Both the position numbers and the translations under genes were made by a program. This document shows positions 26,322 to 34,254 of a stretch of DNA of 45,237 bases, in pieces. The notes beneath the pieces were generated by a model. That model worked only from the letters and a program-made list of their open reading frames with translations, searched no databases and was not told where the DNA came from. Position 1 is the first letter of the stretch; each line of letters starts with the position of its first letter. The DNA comes from an uncultured Bacteroidales bacterium (lineage in GTDB: Bacteria; Bacteroidota; Bacteroidia; Bacteroidales; Bacteroidaceae): positions 1 through 45,237 of the forward strand of contig CALZRA010000003.1 in NCBI GenBank assembly GCA_945828345.1, read 5' to 3'.

Positions 26322-27104
26322 ATGCCTCCGCTAAAAATTACCGTCGCAACCGTCACCTACAACGCAGGCCGGCTCGTAGAACGCACTATCCACAGTGTCG
26401 AACAGCAGACCTACGCCCAGGTGGAACACGTGATTGTCGACGGAAACTCGCAGGACGAAACCTTGGAGCACATCCACCACTATCAGGAACGTAACTCCGT
26501 GGCCGGCGTGCCACACGAGATTGCCTGCATCAGCGAGCCGGACCACGGGCTTTATGATGCCATGAACAAAGCCATCGACATGGCCACGGGCCAGTACATC
26601 GTATTTCTCAACGCCGGCGACTGCCTCCACAGCACCGACACCCTCCAGCAGGTGGCCCGGGCTGCCGAGTCGGGCCAGCAGCTCCCCGCCGTCATCTATG
26701 GCGATACCAACCTGGTTGACCAGAAGGGACGCTTCGTGCGCCGACGCCGCCTCACCCCGCCCGAAAAACTCAGCTGGCGGTCGTTCAAGGCCGGCATGCT
26801 CGTGTGCCACCAGGCCTTCTACGTGCGCACGGACCTGGCACGCAAGCACCACTACAACTGCCGCTACCGCTTCTCGGCCGACTTCGACTGGTGTGTACGC
26901 ATCATGCGCGATGCCGAGCGCAGGAGGCTCGAATTCGCCAATCTCCACACCGTGGTGGCCGACTACCTCAACGAAGGCATGACCCAGCGCAACCACAAGG
27001 CATCGCTGCGCGAACGCTTTCGCATCATGAGCCGCCACTACGGCTTGCTGCCCACCCTCACCCTGCACGCCTGGTTCGTACTCCGGGCTTTCACCAAGAA
27101 ATAG
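26322..27104 (+). CDS. Family 2 glycosyltransferase (WcaE-like)
   Basis: The 260-residue GT-A enzyme begins ITVATVTYNAGRLVERTIHSV, followed by VDGNSQDETL and the DHGLYDAMNKAI and FLNAGD segments, which together mark the GT2 subgroup related to colanic-acid WcaE. No membrane helix precedes the catalytic domain; a short hydrophobic stretch near the C terminus may touch the membrane. It is 39 bp after the GT4 gene and 7 bp before recX. The pair of transferases next to waaA suggests a role in LPS core or surface glycan, an inference from context. Confidence 0.93.
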   Translation: MPPLKITVATVTYNAGRLVERTIHSVEQQTYAQVEHVIVDGNSQDETLEHIHHYQERNSVAGVPHEIACISEPDHGLYDAMNKAIDMATGQYIVFLNAGDCLHSTDTLQQVARAAESGQQLPAVIYGDTNLVDQKGRFVRRRRLTPPEKLSWRSFKAGMLVCHQAFYVRTDLARKHHYNCRYRFSADFDWCVRIMRDAERRRLEFANLHTVVADYLNEGMTQRNHKASLRERFRIMSRHYGLLPTLTLHAWFVLRAFTKK

Positions 27105-27111
27105 CTGAGCC

Positions 27112-27558
27112 ATGAATACCGACTGGTACACCTGGGCTGCGGCCCGCTGCGCGCGGCAGGAGTTCAGCCGCCGCGACATCTCCACCAAGTTGATGAACAA
27201 GGGGGCCATGGCGGACGAGGCCCGCGAGGTGGTTGACCGCTTGGTCAGCGAGGGCTTCATCGACGATGCCCGCTACGCCCGCGCCTTTGTGGCCGACAAG
27301 TTCCGCTTCGAGCGTTGGGGCAGGGTCAAAATCAGTTACATGCTCCACCTCAAGGGCCTGCCCGACGACGTGGTAGACGAAGCCCTGCATCAGATCGACG
27401 ACACACAATACGTTGAAACGCTGAAGGACTTACTGGAGGCCAAGTTCCGCACCCTACGGGCCGCCACCCCCTTTGCGTTACGTCAAAAGGTGGCGCGTAC
27501 GGCCATCAGCCGCGGCTTCGAGCCTGATTTGGTGTTCCAGGTAATGAACCTGTTATAA
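27112..27558 (+). CDS. recX: Recombination regulator RecX
   Basis: The 148-residue, largely helical protein matches RecX, which binds RecA filaments and limits strand exchange. The repeated three-helix pattern is visible: FSRRDISTKLMNKG (first), VVDRLVSEGFIDDARYARAFVADKFRFERWGRVKI (second, the most conserved) and the C-terminal AISRGFEPDLVFQVMN (third). It is the last gene of the gltX run, starting 7 bp after the GT2 gene. recA is not in the window. Confidence 0.93.
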   Translation: MNTDWYTWAAARCARQEFSRRDISTKLMNKGAMADEAREVVDRLVSEGFIDDARYARAFVADKFRFERWGRVKISYMLHLKGLPDDVVDEALHQIDDTQYVETLKDLLEAKFRTLRAATPFALRQKVARTAISRGFEPDLVFQVMNLL

Positions 27559-27644
27559 GGCGGTTTCCCCGCGGCGTGCCGGCAGCGCACAGCCCGTTGC
27601 TTGACAGATGCTCCGGCATGACAGGTGCGCTCCGATAGCTCTCA

Positions 27645-27688
27645 TCAAAAAACGCCAACTGCCAGATGTCAAATCTGCAGTTGGCGTT
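27645..27688 (-). terminator. Terminator of the alpha-galactosidase gene
   Basis: AACGCCAACTGCCAGAT (27651-27667) pairs with ATCTGCAGTTGGCGTT (27673-27688) with one bulged C and a 5-nt loop. On the minus strand a run of six Ts follows, so it serves the GH36 gene; on the plus strand it could weakly end the recX transcript too. Confidence 0.85.
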
Positions 27689-27726
27689 CGTGCGTATGAA
27701 TAAACCTATTGAAAAGTAGTGTCTTG

Positions 27727-29919
27727 TCAGTCAGCCGTGAGTTCGACTACGTGGCTCTGCGCCGCTTCCTGGCCGAACACCTCCAGGCCCACCTTCATCA
27801 GGTAGTCGCCGCTGAACGACATTCCGTGGGCCTTCAGCGTAGGTTTCGCGCCGGGCATGAGGTTGATTTCCTCTACGCGGTAAGTGCGGTCGGGGTCAAG
27901 TCCCTGCGGTTTCACACGGTGCAGTTTCTCTTTGAAGCGCGGATGAATGTCGTAGGCAAAGAGGAGGGCCTTGGCCGCGTCTTTGCTGACATAGTTGAGA
28001 GCCATGTGATTGCTTTCGTAGGGCGAAACAAGGCGGTACTGCGTGCCGTCGAGAATCACCCCTTGCAGGCGTTTCCAGTTGGCCACGGCCTGACGGCAGT
28101 AGACCAGTTCGTCAGCCGTGAGGTCCTGCAGGCCGATGTCAAAGCCCAGCTTGCACATCGAAGCCACGTCGGTGCGGAACTTTACCGAAGTCTTTTTGTT
28201 CCAGCTCGTTACGTGAGCACACATGGCCTTGGCGGGGAAGAACTGAGAGAAGCCCCATTGTATGTAGAGCCGCTCGATGGGGTCAGTGTTGTCGCTGCAC
28301 CAAAATTCGGTGAAGTACTTCAGGGCCTCGTAGTCGCAGCGGGCACCGCCGCCCGAGCAAAGCATCATCGGCACTTGCGGATAGTTCTCCTTCACGCGGC
28401 GCATCACGTTGTACACACCTCTGACGTGGTCAATGTAGAGCTGGCTCTGCTTTGTTTTGAGATAAGGCGAATAGGCATTGGTGATAGGGCTGTTGCAGTC
28501 CCACTTGAAGAAGGCCACCTCGGGGTTTTCTTTCATGATGTTTTCCACCACGCCGTAAACGTAGTCCTGCACCTTCGGGTTGCTCAGGTCGAGCACGAGC
28601 TGGTTGCGGTAGTAGTAGGTGGAACGGTTAGGCAGCTTGATGGCCCAGTCGGGATGTTTCTCGAAGAGTTCGCTTCGAGGGTTCACCATTTCGGGCTCGA
28701 TCCAGATGCCGAACTTCACGCCAGCCTCCTTGGCAGCCTTGACCAGTGCGGGTATTCCTTCGGGCAGTTTCGAGCGCGTGACATCCCAGTCGCCCAGACC
28801 GGCGTGGTCGTCCTTGCGCGGATGCTTGTTGCCGAACCACCCGTCGTCGAGCAGGAACATGTCTACGCCGAGGTTCTTGGCATCCTTCATCAGGTCGGCC
28901 AGGATTTGCTGGTTGAAGTCGAAGCCTGTGTTCTCCCAGTTGTTGAGCAATGTCAGGCGTGAGCCCATGCCGTCCTTCAGGCTGTATCTTCGTGCCCACT
29001 CGTGCAGGGATCGACTGCCTTCGGCCGCGCCGTGCTGGCTCAGGGTGAAGATAAATTCGGGTGTCGTGAAGGTGCGTCCGGCTTCCAGCTCATAGTTTGA
29101 GGCATAAGGGTTGATGCCCGGAATCACGCGCAGGTTGCCCACGTTGTCCACCTCGAAGGTGAAGCGGAAGTTGCCTGTCCATCCCAGCGTGCCCATCAGC
29201 ACCTCGCCCTGTTGCTCGTTTACGGGCTGGTCCAGTCCGACTTCGAAGAACGGGTGGGTCTGCATGGCCGCACGGCTGCCCAGCGTCGTGTCGATGACTT
29301 TCTTGCCGAACTGCAGCTGCTGGCTGCTCATCTGCGCTTCGCGTGCCCAGTCGCTGCTGAACTCCGTGAGGTAGTAGGCGTTGCGGTTGAAGTAGAGCAT
29401 GGCCGAGGTGTAGGCCGAGAGCACCACGGGACGTTTCTCGTGGTGAACGATTTCCGTCCAGGTCTTGATGACGTTTTCTTTGGCGTAAGCCACATAGTGC
29501 AGCTTCACTTCGAGAGGGTATTGGTCGTCGCGCAGCAGCACGGTGATGTGTGTGCCGCCTTCAACGGCTTCGGCCTGGTGGGAAACGTAGTACAGCTTTG
29601 TGCAAGGGTTGCCGTCGTTGTGGAGCACCGTTAGTGCGGGTTCGAAGTAGTCCTCGCCGCCGCCTCCGGCATAGGCTTCCCAACCGCGTCGGCTGATGGC
29701 GCCATCGGAGCCGGCCATCACATACCAGTCGAACAGCTGCAAGTCGGCTTCGTGGCGGAGTTTCGGTCCGAGATACGTTTGGTAGAGTCGTCCGTTGTCG
29801 CCCACTTGCAGGAGCAGGTCGGTCTGTTCCGTACCGATGCGAATTACTTTCTTCTTGTTGTCCGCCTGTGCCCCGGCAAAGACGAGGAGCGTGAGGAGGA
29901 ATAGCAAAGTCTTTTTCAT
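27727..29919 (-). CDS. Secreted alpha-galactosidase (GH36)
   Basis: The 730-residue product starts with a signal peptide (MKKTLLFLLTLLVFAGAQA) and then has the N-terminal beta-sandwich, TIM barrel and C-terminal beta domain of GH36. These enzymes release terminal alpha-1,6-galactose from raffinose-type sugars or galactomannan with retention. The nucleophile is D474 in FFKWDCNS and the acid/base is D543 in CSDNTDPIER, 69 residues apart as in the family; LLDDGWFG, IWIEPEMVNP and CSGGGARCDYEAL are further signatures. No lipobox cysteine follows the signal, so it is probably periplasmic. It lies 18 bp after the TonB-dependent receptor gene and should be cotranscribed with it. Confidence 0.95.
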   Translation of the reverse strand: MKKTLLFLLTLLVFAGAQADNKKKVIRIGTEQTDLLLQVGDNGRLYQTYLGPKLRHEADLQLFDWYVMAGSDGAISRRGWEAYAGGGGEDYFEPALTVLHNDGNPCTKLYYVSHQAEAVEGGTHITVLLRDDQYPLEVKLHYVAYAKENVIKTWTEIVHHEKRPVVLSAYTSAMLYFNRNAYYLTEFSSDWAREAQMSSQQLQFGKKVIDTTLGSRAAMQTHPFFEVGLDQPVNEQQGEVLMGTLGWTGNFRFTFEVDNVGNLRVIPGINPYASNYELEAGRTFTTPEFIFTLSQHGAAEGSRSLHEWARRYSLKDGMGSRLTLLNNWENTGFDFNQQILADLMKDAKNLGVDMFLLDDGWFGNKHPRKDDHAGLGDWDVTRSKLPEGIPALVKAAKEAGVKFGIWIEPEMVNPRSELFEKHPDWAIKLPNRSTYYYRNQLVLDLSNPKVQDYVYGVVENIMKENPEVAFFKWDCNSPITNAYSPYLKTKQSQLYIDHVRGVYNVMRRVKENYPQVPMMLCSGGGARCDYEALKYFTEFWCSDNTDPIERLYIQWGFSQFFPAKAMCAHVTSWNKKTSVKFRTDVASMCKLGFDIGLQDLTADELVYCRQAVANWKRLQGVILDGTQYRLVSPYESNHMALNYVSKDAAKALLFAYDIHPRFKEKLHRVKPQGLDPDRTYRVEEINLMPGAKPTLKAHGMSFSGDYLMKVGLEVFGQEAAQSHVVELTAD

Positions 29920-29937
29920 GACATAAAATGATTGAGG

Positions 29938-32211
29938 TTAGAATTTGATGCTTGCGCTGAGTTCGAAGGTGAAGGGGCGGAGGTAGTTGCCGCTCATGGT
30001 GTAATTGTTGTATTTGGCAGCCTCTTCCTTGCCGAGCAGCTCCGTACCGTTGATGGTGCCGCTGGCCCCCTTCTGGTTGAGGAAGTTCACGACCGAAGCG
30101 CCGAGGGTGAGGTGCTTGTTGACCGTCCAGTTCACGCCGCCGAAGGTTTCCCAGCGACCCTTGAAGTAGAGTGCGTCCGTGAGGTTGGCATAGGTCTTTC
30201 CGAAGTAGCGGAAACTCAGCCAGAGCCGCAGGTCGGGAGTGATTTGGTAGCTCGGGTCTATTTCGGCCAGAATTTGGGGAATCTCCTTCACGATGTTGCC
30301 GTTGGCGTTGAGGTCGGGCACCCCTTCGAAGGGCGACTTGATGAAATAGTTGTCGTAAGTCGGCTTCTGGTAGGTGAAGAGGGCATGGAGGTGGAAACCT
30401 TTGAAGGGGTCCATCTCGGCCGAGGTCGTCCAGCCCAAGGTGTGAATGTTATAGATGAGAAGAGTTGTCTTCGATTGCGTCGTGCCCGGCTTCGTTACGT
30501 TCTGCTGGTCAATGTTGTTCGACTTGGAGATGTACGTGATCATCGAGGTCACGTCGAGCCAGTTGTTCTTGAAGAACACTCCGCCGCGCAGGAGGGGGAT
30601 GGTGACCCGCTTGTACTGCTCTTCAGTGGGGCCTGTGCCGGCATAGTCGCTGATCTTCGGGAAGCGGGTGGCAACGGTGGCGTCGGCGGTAAGTCCGAAG
30701 CTGGAAGTCAGGTTGTAAGTAGCCTGTACGGTGGCGGCATAGTTGAGCTTGTCCTTCACCACGCGGTGCGGCTCAATGGTTACAGTCTGCAGGTTCCCCT
30801 CCCCGTCGGTGTAGGTGTGCGTGTCGCCGATATGGAAGCCGGCATAGCGTGCATAGGGAATCTGGTCGGCACACATGCGGTAGTATTCCAGTCGGCCGCC
30901 GTAGAGCAGGCGGAATTTGGGGGATATCTGCCAATTGTCGGTGAAGTACAGCGCGAGCTTGTTCTCGTAGCCCTTGGTGTATTCCGGACTCAGTTCGTTG
31001 AAGCCGTGATAGGTCGTGTTGCCAGTGGCCTCAGAGCGGGTCAGAATGTCGGGTGTCTTTGTAGCCGTGGCTGTCCATTGGAAGGAAGAGGAGTGGTAAT
31101 CGAGGTGGTAGAACCATTCGTTCAGTCCGAGACGCATCCCGTGACTGCCCAGCTGCTTTTTGAGTTCCGTGGTGAGGAGCGCGTTCTGCACCTTGCCGAA
31201 GTGGAGCCAGGTGCGGCGGCCCTCCACGAGCCCCTCGTAGGCCGAGCCGTCTTCCAGGAGCAGGTTGTCGGCCGCGGTGGCCCGGCTGATGGTGCTGCCG
31301 CCGAAGTCCACGTAGTTCGCCTCGGGCGCGTTCATGTACTTGGCGTGGAGCGACCATTCCGTGCCGTCCGCGAAGCGGTAGTCGTAGAGCAGGGCCAGCT
31401 CGTGGGCCTTGTTGCCCGTGAAGTCACCGAAGCGTCCCGTCTTCATCTTCCCGTCGAGGATGTCCATGTAGGTAAAGGTACCTCCGGCCGGCGCGTAGCT
31501 CGACGTGCCGAGCTTGAAGCCCGCCAGTTCCTTCACGCTGCCGTCGCCCACGTAGATAAAGGGGGCCGCATTGACCATCGAGCCGAGCGCCTGGCTTTTC
31601 GAGAACTTATACTTCAGCGTCAGCTTGCCCTTGTCGAAGAGCCGGGTTAGTCCCGCGTGGTAGAGCTGCGTGCGGTCGCTGTAGTCCGTAAACTGCGGGT
31701 CGAAGCTGCCGGGGTCGAAGTTCTGGTACATGCTCGCCGTGTAGAGCCACTCGTCGCTGATGCTGCCCGAAACGTTCAGGTCGAAGTTCTGCCAGCCGAA
31801 GTGGTTCGTCTTGTAGTTCAGAACGCCGCGGAAGTCCTTTTGTCCCAGCTTGGAGAACGAATTGACCGAATAGGCCACGTTGCCCGTGAGGATGGCTGAC
31901 TCCGAAGGTGTCATCAGGCCCACCTCTCCCAGGCTTGCATCACTGCGCCAGTGGGCCGCCAGCTTGTGCACCGCCGAAGAGTAGACCGCGGGCAGCCCGT
32001 TTTCGTATACATTCACGTCTTCCGAGGGCAAGCCAATCTGTATTTCGCGTGGCTTGTTCGCGTCAGAGGCGTTGAGCATCACGTTGCGCTCTTCACCTTT
32101 TTTCTTTTTCGTGAGCGTGTCGCTCAGTTCTACGGGAGCGGGCGTTATGGCCCAGGCTCCCAAGGCCACCATGGTACCGATGGCCGTAAGCATCATGTTT
32201 CTTTGGCTCAT
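29938..32211 (-). CDS. TonB-dependent outer-membrane receptor
   Basis: The 757-residue product has an N-terminal signal (MSQRNMMLTAIGTMVALGAWA), a short plug-like region (about 40-130, with EDVNVYENGLPAVYSSAV) and a long run of alternating amphipathic strands ending in ELSASIKF, the aromatic C terminus of an outer-membrane beta-barrel. It lacks the carboxypeptidase-like N-terminal domain and the SusC-type signature, and no SusD gene is next to it. It probably imports the galactoside that the adjacent GH36 enzyme acts on, an inference from the 18-bp spacing. The plug is shorter than usual, so a non-TonB porin role is the alternative. Its promoter is at 32237-32268. Confidence 0.8.
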   Translation of the reverse strand: MSQRNMMLTAIGTMVALGAWAITPAPVELSDTLTKKKKGEERNVMLNASDANKPREIQIGLPSEDVNVYENGLPAVYSSAVHKLAAHWRSDASLGEVGLMTPSESAILTGNVAYSVNSFSKLGQKDFRGVLNYKTNHFGWQNFDLNVSGSISDEWLYTASMYQNFDPGSFDPQFTDYSDRTQLYHAGLTRLFDKGKLTLKYKFSKSQALGSMVNAAPFIYVGDGSVKELAGFKLGTSSYAPAGGTFTYMDILDGKMKTGRFGDFTGNKAHELALLYDYRFADGTEWSLHAKYMNAPEANYVDFGGSTISRATAADNLLLEDGSAYEGLVEGRRTWLHFGKVQNALLTTELKKQLGSHGMRLGLNEWFYHLDYHSSSFQWTATATKTPDILTRSEATGNTTYHGFNELSPEYTKGYENKLALYFTDNWQISPKFRLLYGGRLEYYRMCADQIPYARYAGFHIGDTHTYTDGEGNLQTVTIEPHRVVKDKLNYAATVQATYNLTSSFGLTADATVATRFPKISDYAGTGPTEEQYKRVTIPLLRGGVFFKNNWLDVTSMITYISKSNNIDQQNVTKPGTTQSKTTLLIYNIHTLGWTTSAEMDPFKGFHLHALFTYQKPTYDNYFIKSPFEGVPDLNANGNIVKEIPQILAEIDPSYQITPDLRLWLSFRYFGKTYANLTDALYFKGRWETFGGVNWTVNKHLTLGASVVNFLNQKGASGTINGTELLGKEEAAKYNNYTMSGNYLRPFTFELSASIKF

Positions 32212-32236
32212 AGTGAACGGTATTAGATTTCGACGG

Positions 32237-32268
32237 CAAAACTACAACCTCACCTCCCCCCTTGTCAA
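32237..32268 (-). promoter_or_regulatory. Promoter of the TonB receptor-GH36 operon
   Basis: On the minus strand TTG (32268-32266), a 21-nt spacer and TAGTTTTG (32244-32237) match the Bacteroidota consensus. Transcription would start 20 nt or so before the receptor ATG at 32211. Three direct 11-bp repeats stand just upstream of the TTG. Confidence 0.75.
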
Positions 32269-32274
32269 GATGCA

Positions 32275-32307
32275 GTAGGCGGCAGGTAGGCGGCAGGTAG
32301 GCGGCAT
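32275..32307. repeat. Three tandem 11-mers between divergent genes
   Basis: GTAGGCGGCAG occurs at 32275, 32286 and 32297 (the last copy ends in T). The 11-bp period puts all copies on one face of the helix. The array lies 7 bp upstream of the -33 element of the receptor operon and about 70 bp upstream of the -7 box of the divergent regulator, a normal place for an operator. Confidence 0.7.
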
Positions 32308-32377
32308 GAAGTTGAAAAATATTGGAATACAGACCAAAACAAGTTGTCTGAGTAGGCTGTCAGGTAGATTTATTGCT

Positions 32378-32385
32378 TATCTTTG
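32378..32385 (+). promoter_or_regulatory. -7 box of the DUF6377-like regulator
   Basis: TATCTTTG fits the TAnnTTTG consensus 22 bp before the ATG at 32408. No TTG is found at the expected distance upstream, so the promoter may be weak or need an activator. Confidence 0.6.
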
Positions 32386-32407
32386 CCCCGTTGTAAATTT
32401 GTTCCCC

Positions 32408-34036
32408 ATGGCACGTATTCTCTTGTTTTTCCTCCTTTGTGTCGGCGCGGGCAGCCAGCCCTTGAAGTCCCAGCCCCTTTCCGAAGTGCGCAAACAGCTC
32501 GAAATGGCCCTTGAGCACCGCCTCCAGTTCAGCCAACAGAAGGAGCACCGCATCGACAGTCTGAAGGTGCAGCTCTCCGACCGAAATCCCGCAGAACGGC
32601 AGTTCGCATTGCTCACCGCCATCTACCGCGAATACTACATCTACCGCTTCGACTCGGCCATGCACTATGTCAACCAAGCCGCCTTGTTAGCCGAAAAAGA
32701 AGGCAGGGAATCATGGAAGTCGCAGACCTCCATCCAGCGTGCATACCTCCTCACTACGAGCGGCCATTTTCGCGAAGCCGAGCTCACTTTGCGCGAAGTG
32801 CCGCGCCAAAGTCTTCCGGCCGAACAGCTTGTGGGGTATTATGCGGCTTTCGAATGGTTGTACAGCATGTGGGCTGAATATTCCAACGACAACGTCTACG
32901 CTCCCGCTTATTATAAAAAGGAAATGGCCTATCAGGACTCCCTCATCCGAACACTCCCGCCCGGATCGCCCTACCACACCTACTGGCAAGCCGAGAACTG
33001 TTACCGGCAGGGGCGATATGCCGAGGCCGAATCTTACTACCGCAAGGCACTGGAGGGACAGCCTGTCAACGTGCGGCTTTACGCCATGTGTACCTACGGC
33101 ATAGCCATGGTGAGCGAGCGCTTCAAACGGTGGGAAGAGTATGAACGCTACCTCATGCTGGCCGCCATCTCCGACCAATCGTGCCCGCTCAAGGAGAACC
33201 TCGCCCTGCAGCAACTCGCCTTCTTCATCTACCATCACCACAATGACGAAACCGCCCGGGCCAACCGCTACCTGAACATTGCGCTCGAAGATGCCGCCTT
33301 CTACAACAACCGCCTGCGCCTGCTGGAAATTTCGCGCAAGTTTCCCGAAATCACCCTGTCCTATCAGCAGGAGAACGAGCGGCAAAACGAGCTCTTGTGC
33401 TGGGCCTTGGCTTTCATCAGCCTGCTTCTGCTGACCCTGCTTGCAGCCGTCGTGCTGATTGTTCGCCAAATCCGTCAGGTGCGCGCAGCCCGCGAAGCCT
33501 CACAGCAACAAAACGAGCATCTGAACATACTGAACCGCGCCCTTTCTGAGACCAGTCTGCTGCGCGAGCAGTACGTGGCACTTTTCATGGAACTCTGCGC
33601 GGCTTACATCGCTAAGCTCAAGCAGTTCCAGACGCTCGTGAGCCGAAAGGTCAAGGCGGGACAGGCCGACGACTTGCTCAAACTGGCCAACGTGGCCCGT
33701 TTGGGCGAGAGCGATGCCAAGGAGTTTTTCCAGAGCTTCGATGCCTCCTTCCTCAAGCTTTACCCTGATTTTATAGGGCAGTTCAACCGCTTGCTTCGCG
33801 CCGATGCCCAGATTGTGCCGCGTCGTGGCGAACTCCTCAACACCGAGCTTCGTATCTTTGCCCTTCTGCGCATGGGCATCACTGACAGCTCCAAGATGGC
33901 CACACTCCTTTTCCTGTCCCCCCAGACTATCTACAACCACCGCAGCGCAGTGCGTGCCAAGGCCATCGACCGCGAACACTTTGAAACTCAGGTTGCTGCC
34001 CTCGGACAGCTTTTGGATGAGAACGGAACGACCTGA
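32408..34036 (+). CDS. Membrane-bound TPR regulator, DUF6377-like
   Basis: The 542-residue product has a signal sequence or first helix (MARILLFFLLCVGAGSQP), a periplasmic stretch of helical repeats resembling TPRs (about 25-320), one membrane helix (about 331-355, LAFISLLLLTLLAAVVLIV), a short coiled coil (REASQQQNEHLNILNRALSE) and a cytoplasmic domain ending in a LuxR-like helix-turn-helix (about 494-520, SSKMATLLFLSPQTIYNHRSAVRAKA). This is the layout of DUF6377 proteins, which in Bacteroidales sit beside glycan-uptake genes. It is divergent from the TonB receptor and GH36 genes and is likely to sense their substrate in the periplasm. The ATG at 32408 is chosen because it gives a normal signal sequence and lies after the -7 box. 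Confidence 0.85.
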   Translation: MARILLFFLLCVGAGSQPLKSQPLSEVRKQLEMALEHRLQFSQQKEHRIDSLKVQLSDRNPAERQFALLTAIYREYYIYRFDSAMHYVNQAALLAEKEGRESWKSQTSIQRAYLLTTSGHFREAELTLREVPRQSLPAEQLVGYYAAFEWLYSMWAEYSNDNVYAPAYYKKEMAYQDSLIRTLPPGSPYHTYWQAENCYRQGRYAEAESYYRKALEGQPVNVRLYAMCTYGIAMVSERFKRWEEYERYLMLAAISDQSCPLKENLALQQLAFFIYHHHNDETARANRYLNIALEDAAFYNNRLRLLEISRKFPEITLSYQQENERQNELLCWALAFISLLLLTLLAAVVLIVRQIRQVRAAREASQQQNEHLNILNRALSETSLLREQYVALFMELCAAYIAKLKQFQTLVSRKVKAGQADDLLKLANVARLGESDAKEFFQSFDASFLKLYPDFIGQFNRLLRADAQIVPRRGELLNTELRIFALLRMGITDSSKMATLLFLSPQTIYNHRSAVRAKAIDREHFETQVAALGQLLDENGTT

Positions 34037-34103
34037 AATGCCCGCCTTGTCCGGACCGGGCTGAAGAGGCCGGCCCCTGTTGGATGGCAGGAGCGGAAAA
34101 ACG

Positions 34104-34124
34104 CGTTTCGAAACGGCCGTTTCG
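34104..34124. repeat. Three alternating CGTTTCG/CGAAACG arms
   Basis: The arms CGTTTCG, CGAAACG and CGTTTCG follow each other, giving overlapping palindromes at 34104-34115 and 34109-34124. The middle arm can pair with either neighbour but not both. It lies in the gap between the convergent regulator and dsbD genes, 70 bp past the regulator stop. Confidence 0.6.
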
Positions 34125-34186
34125 TCCAGCCCCCATCCCCCCCAGGGGTGCGTGCAGCCGTGTTCGGGATTCAAACGTGTCATAAA

Positions 34187-34237
34187 GACTGCGCTCCCTG
34201 CGGCGTGCCGGTCAGGCATGCCGCAGGGAGCGCAGTC
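34187..34237 (-). terminator. Long hairpin between convergent genes
   Basis: A 23-bp stem with one G-U position (34187-34209 and 34215-34237) and a 5-nt loop lies 17 bp past the dsbD stop. Only three Ts follow on the minus strand and none on the plus strand. It probably ends dsbD transcription and may also protect or end the regulator transcript. Confidence 0.65.
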
Positions 34238-34254
34238 AGTGGGAGTGGGAGGGC

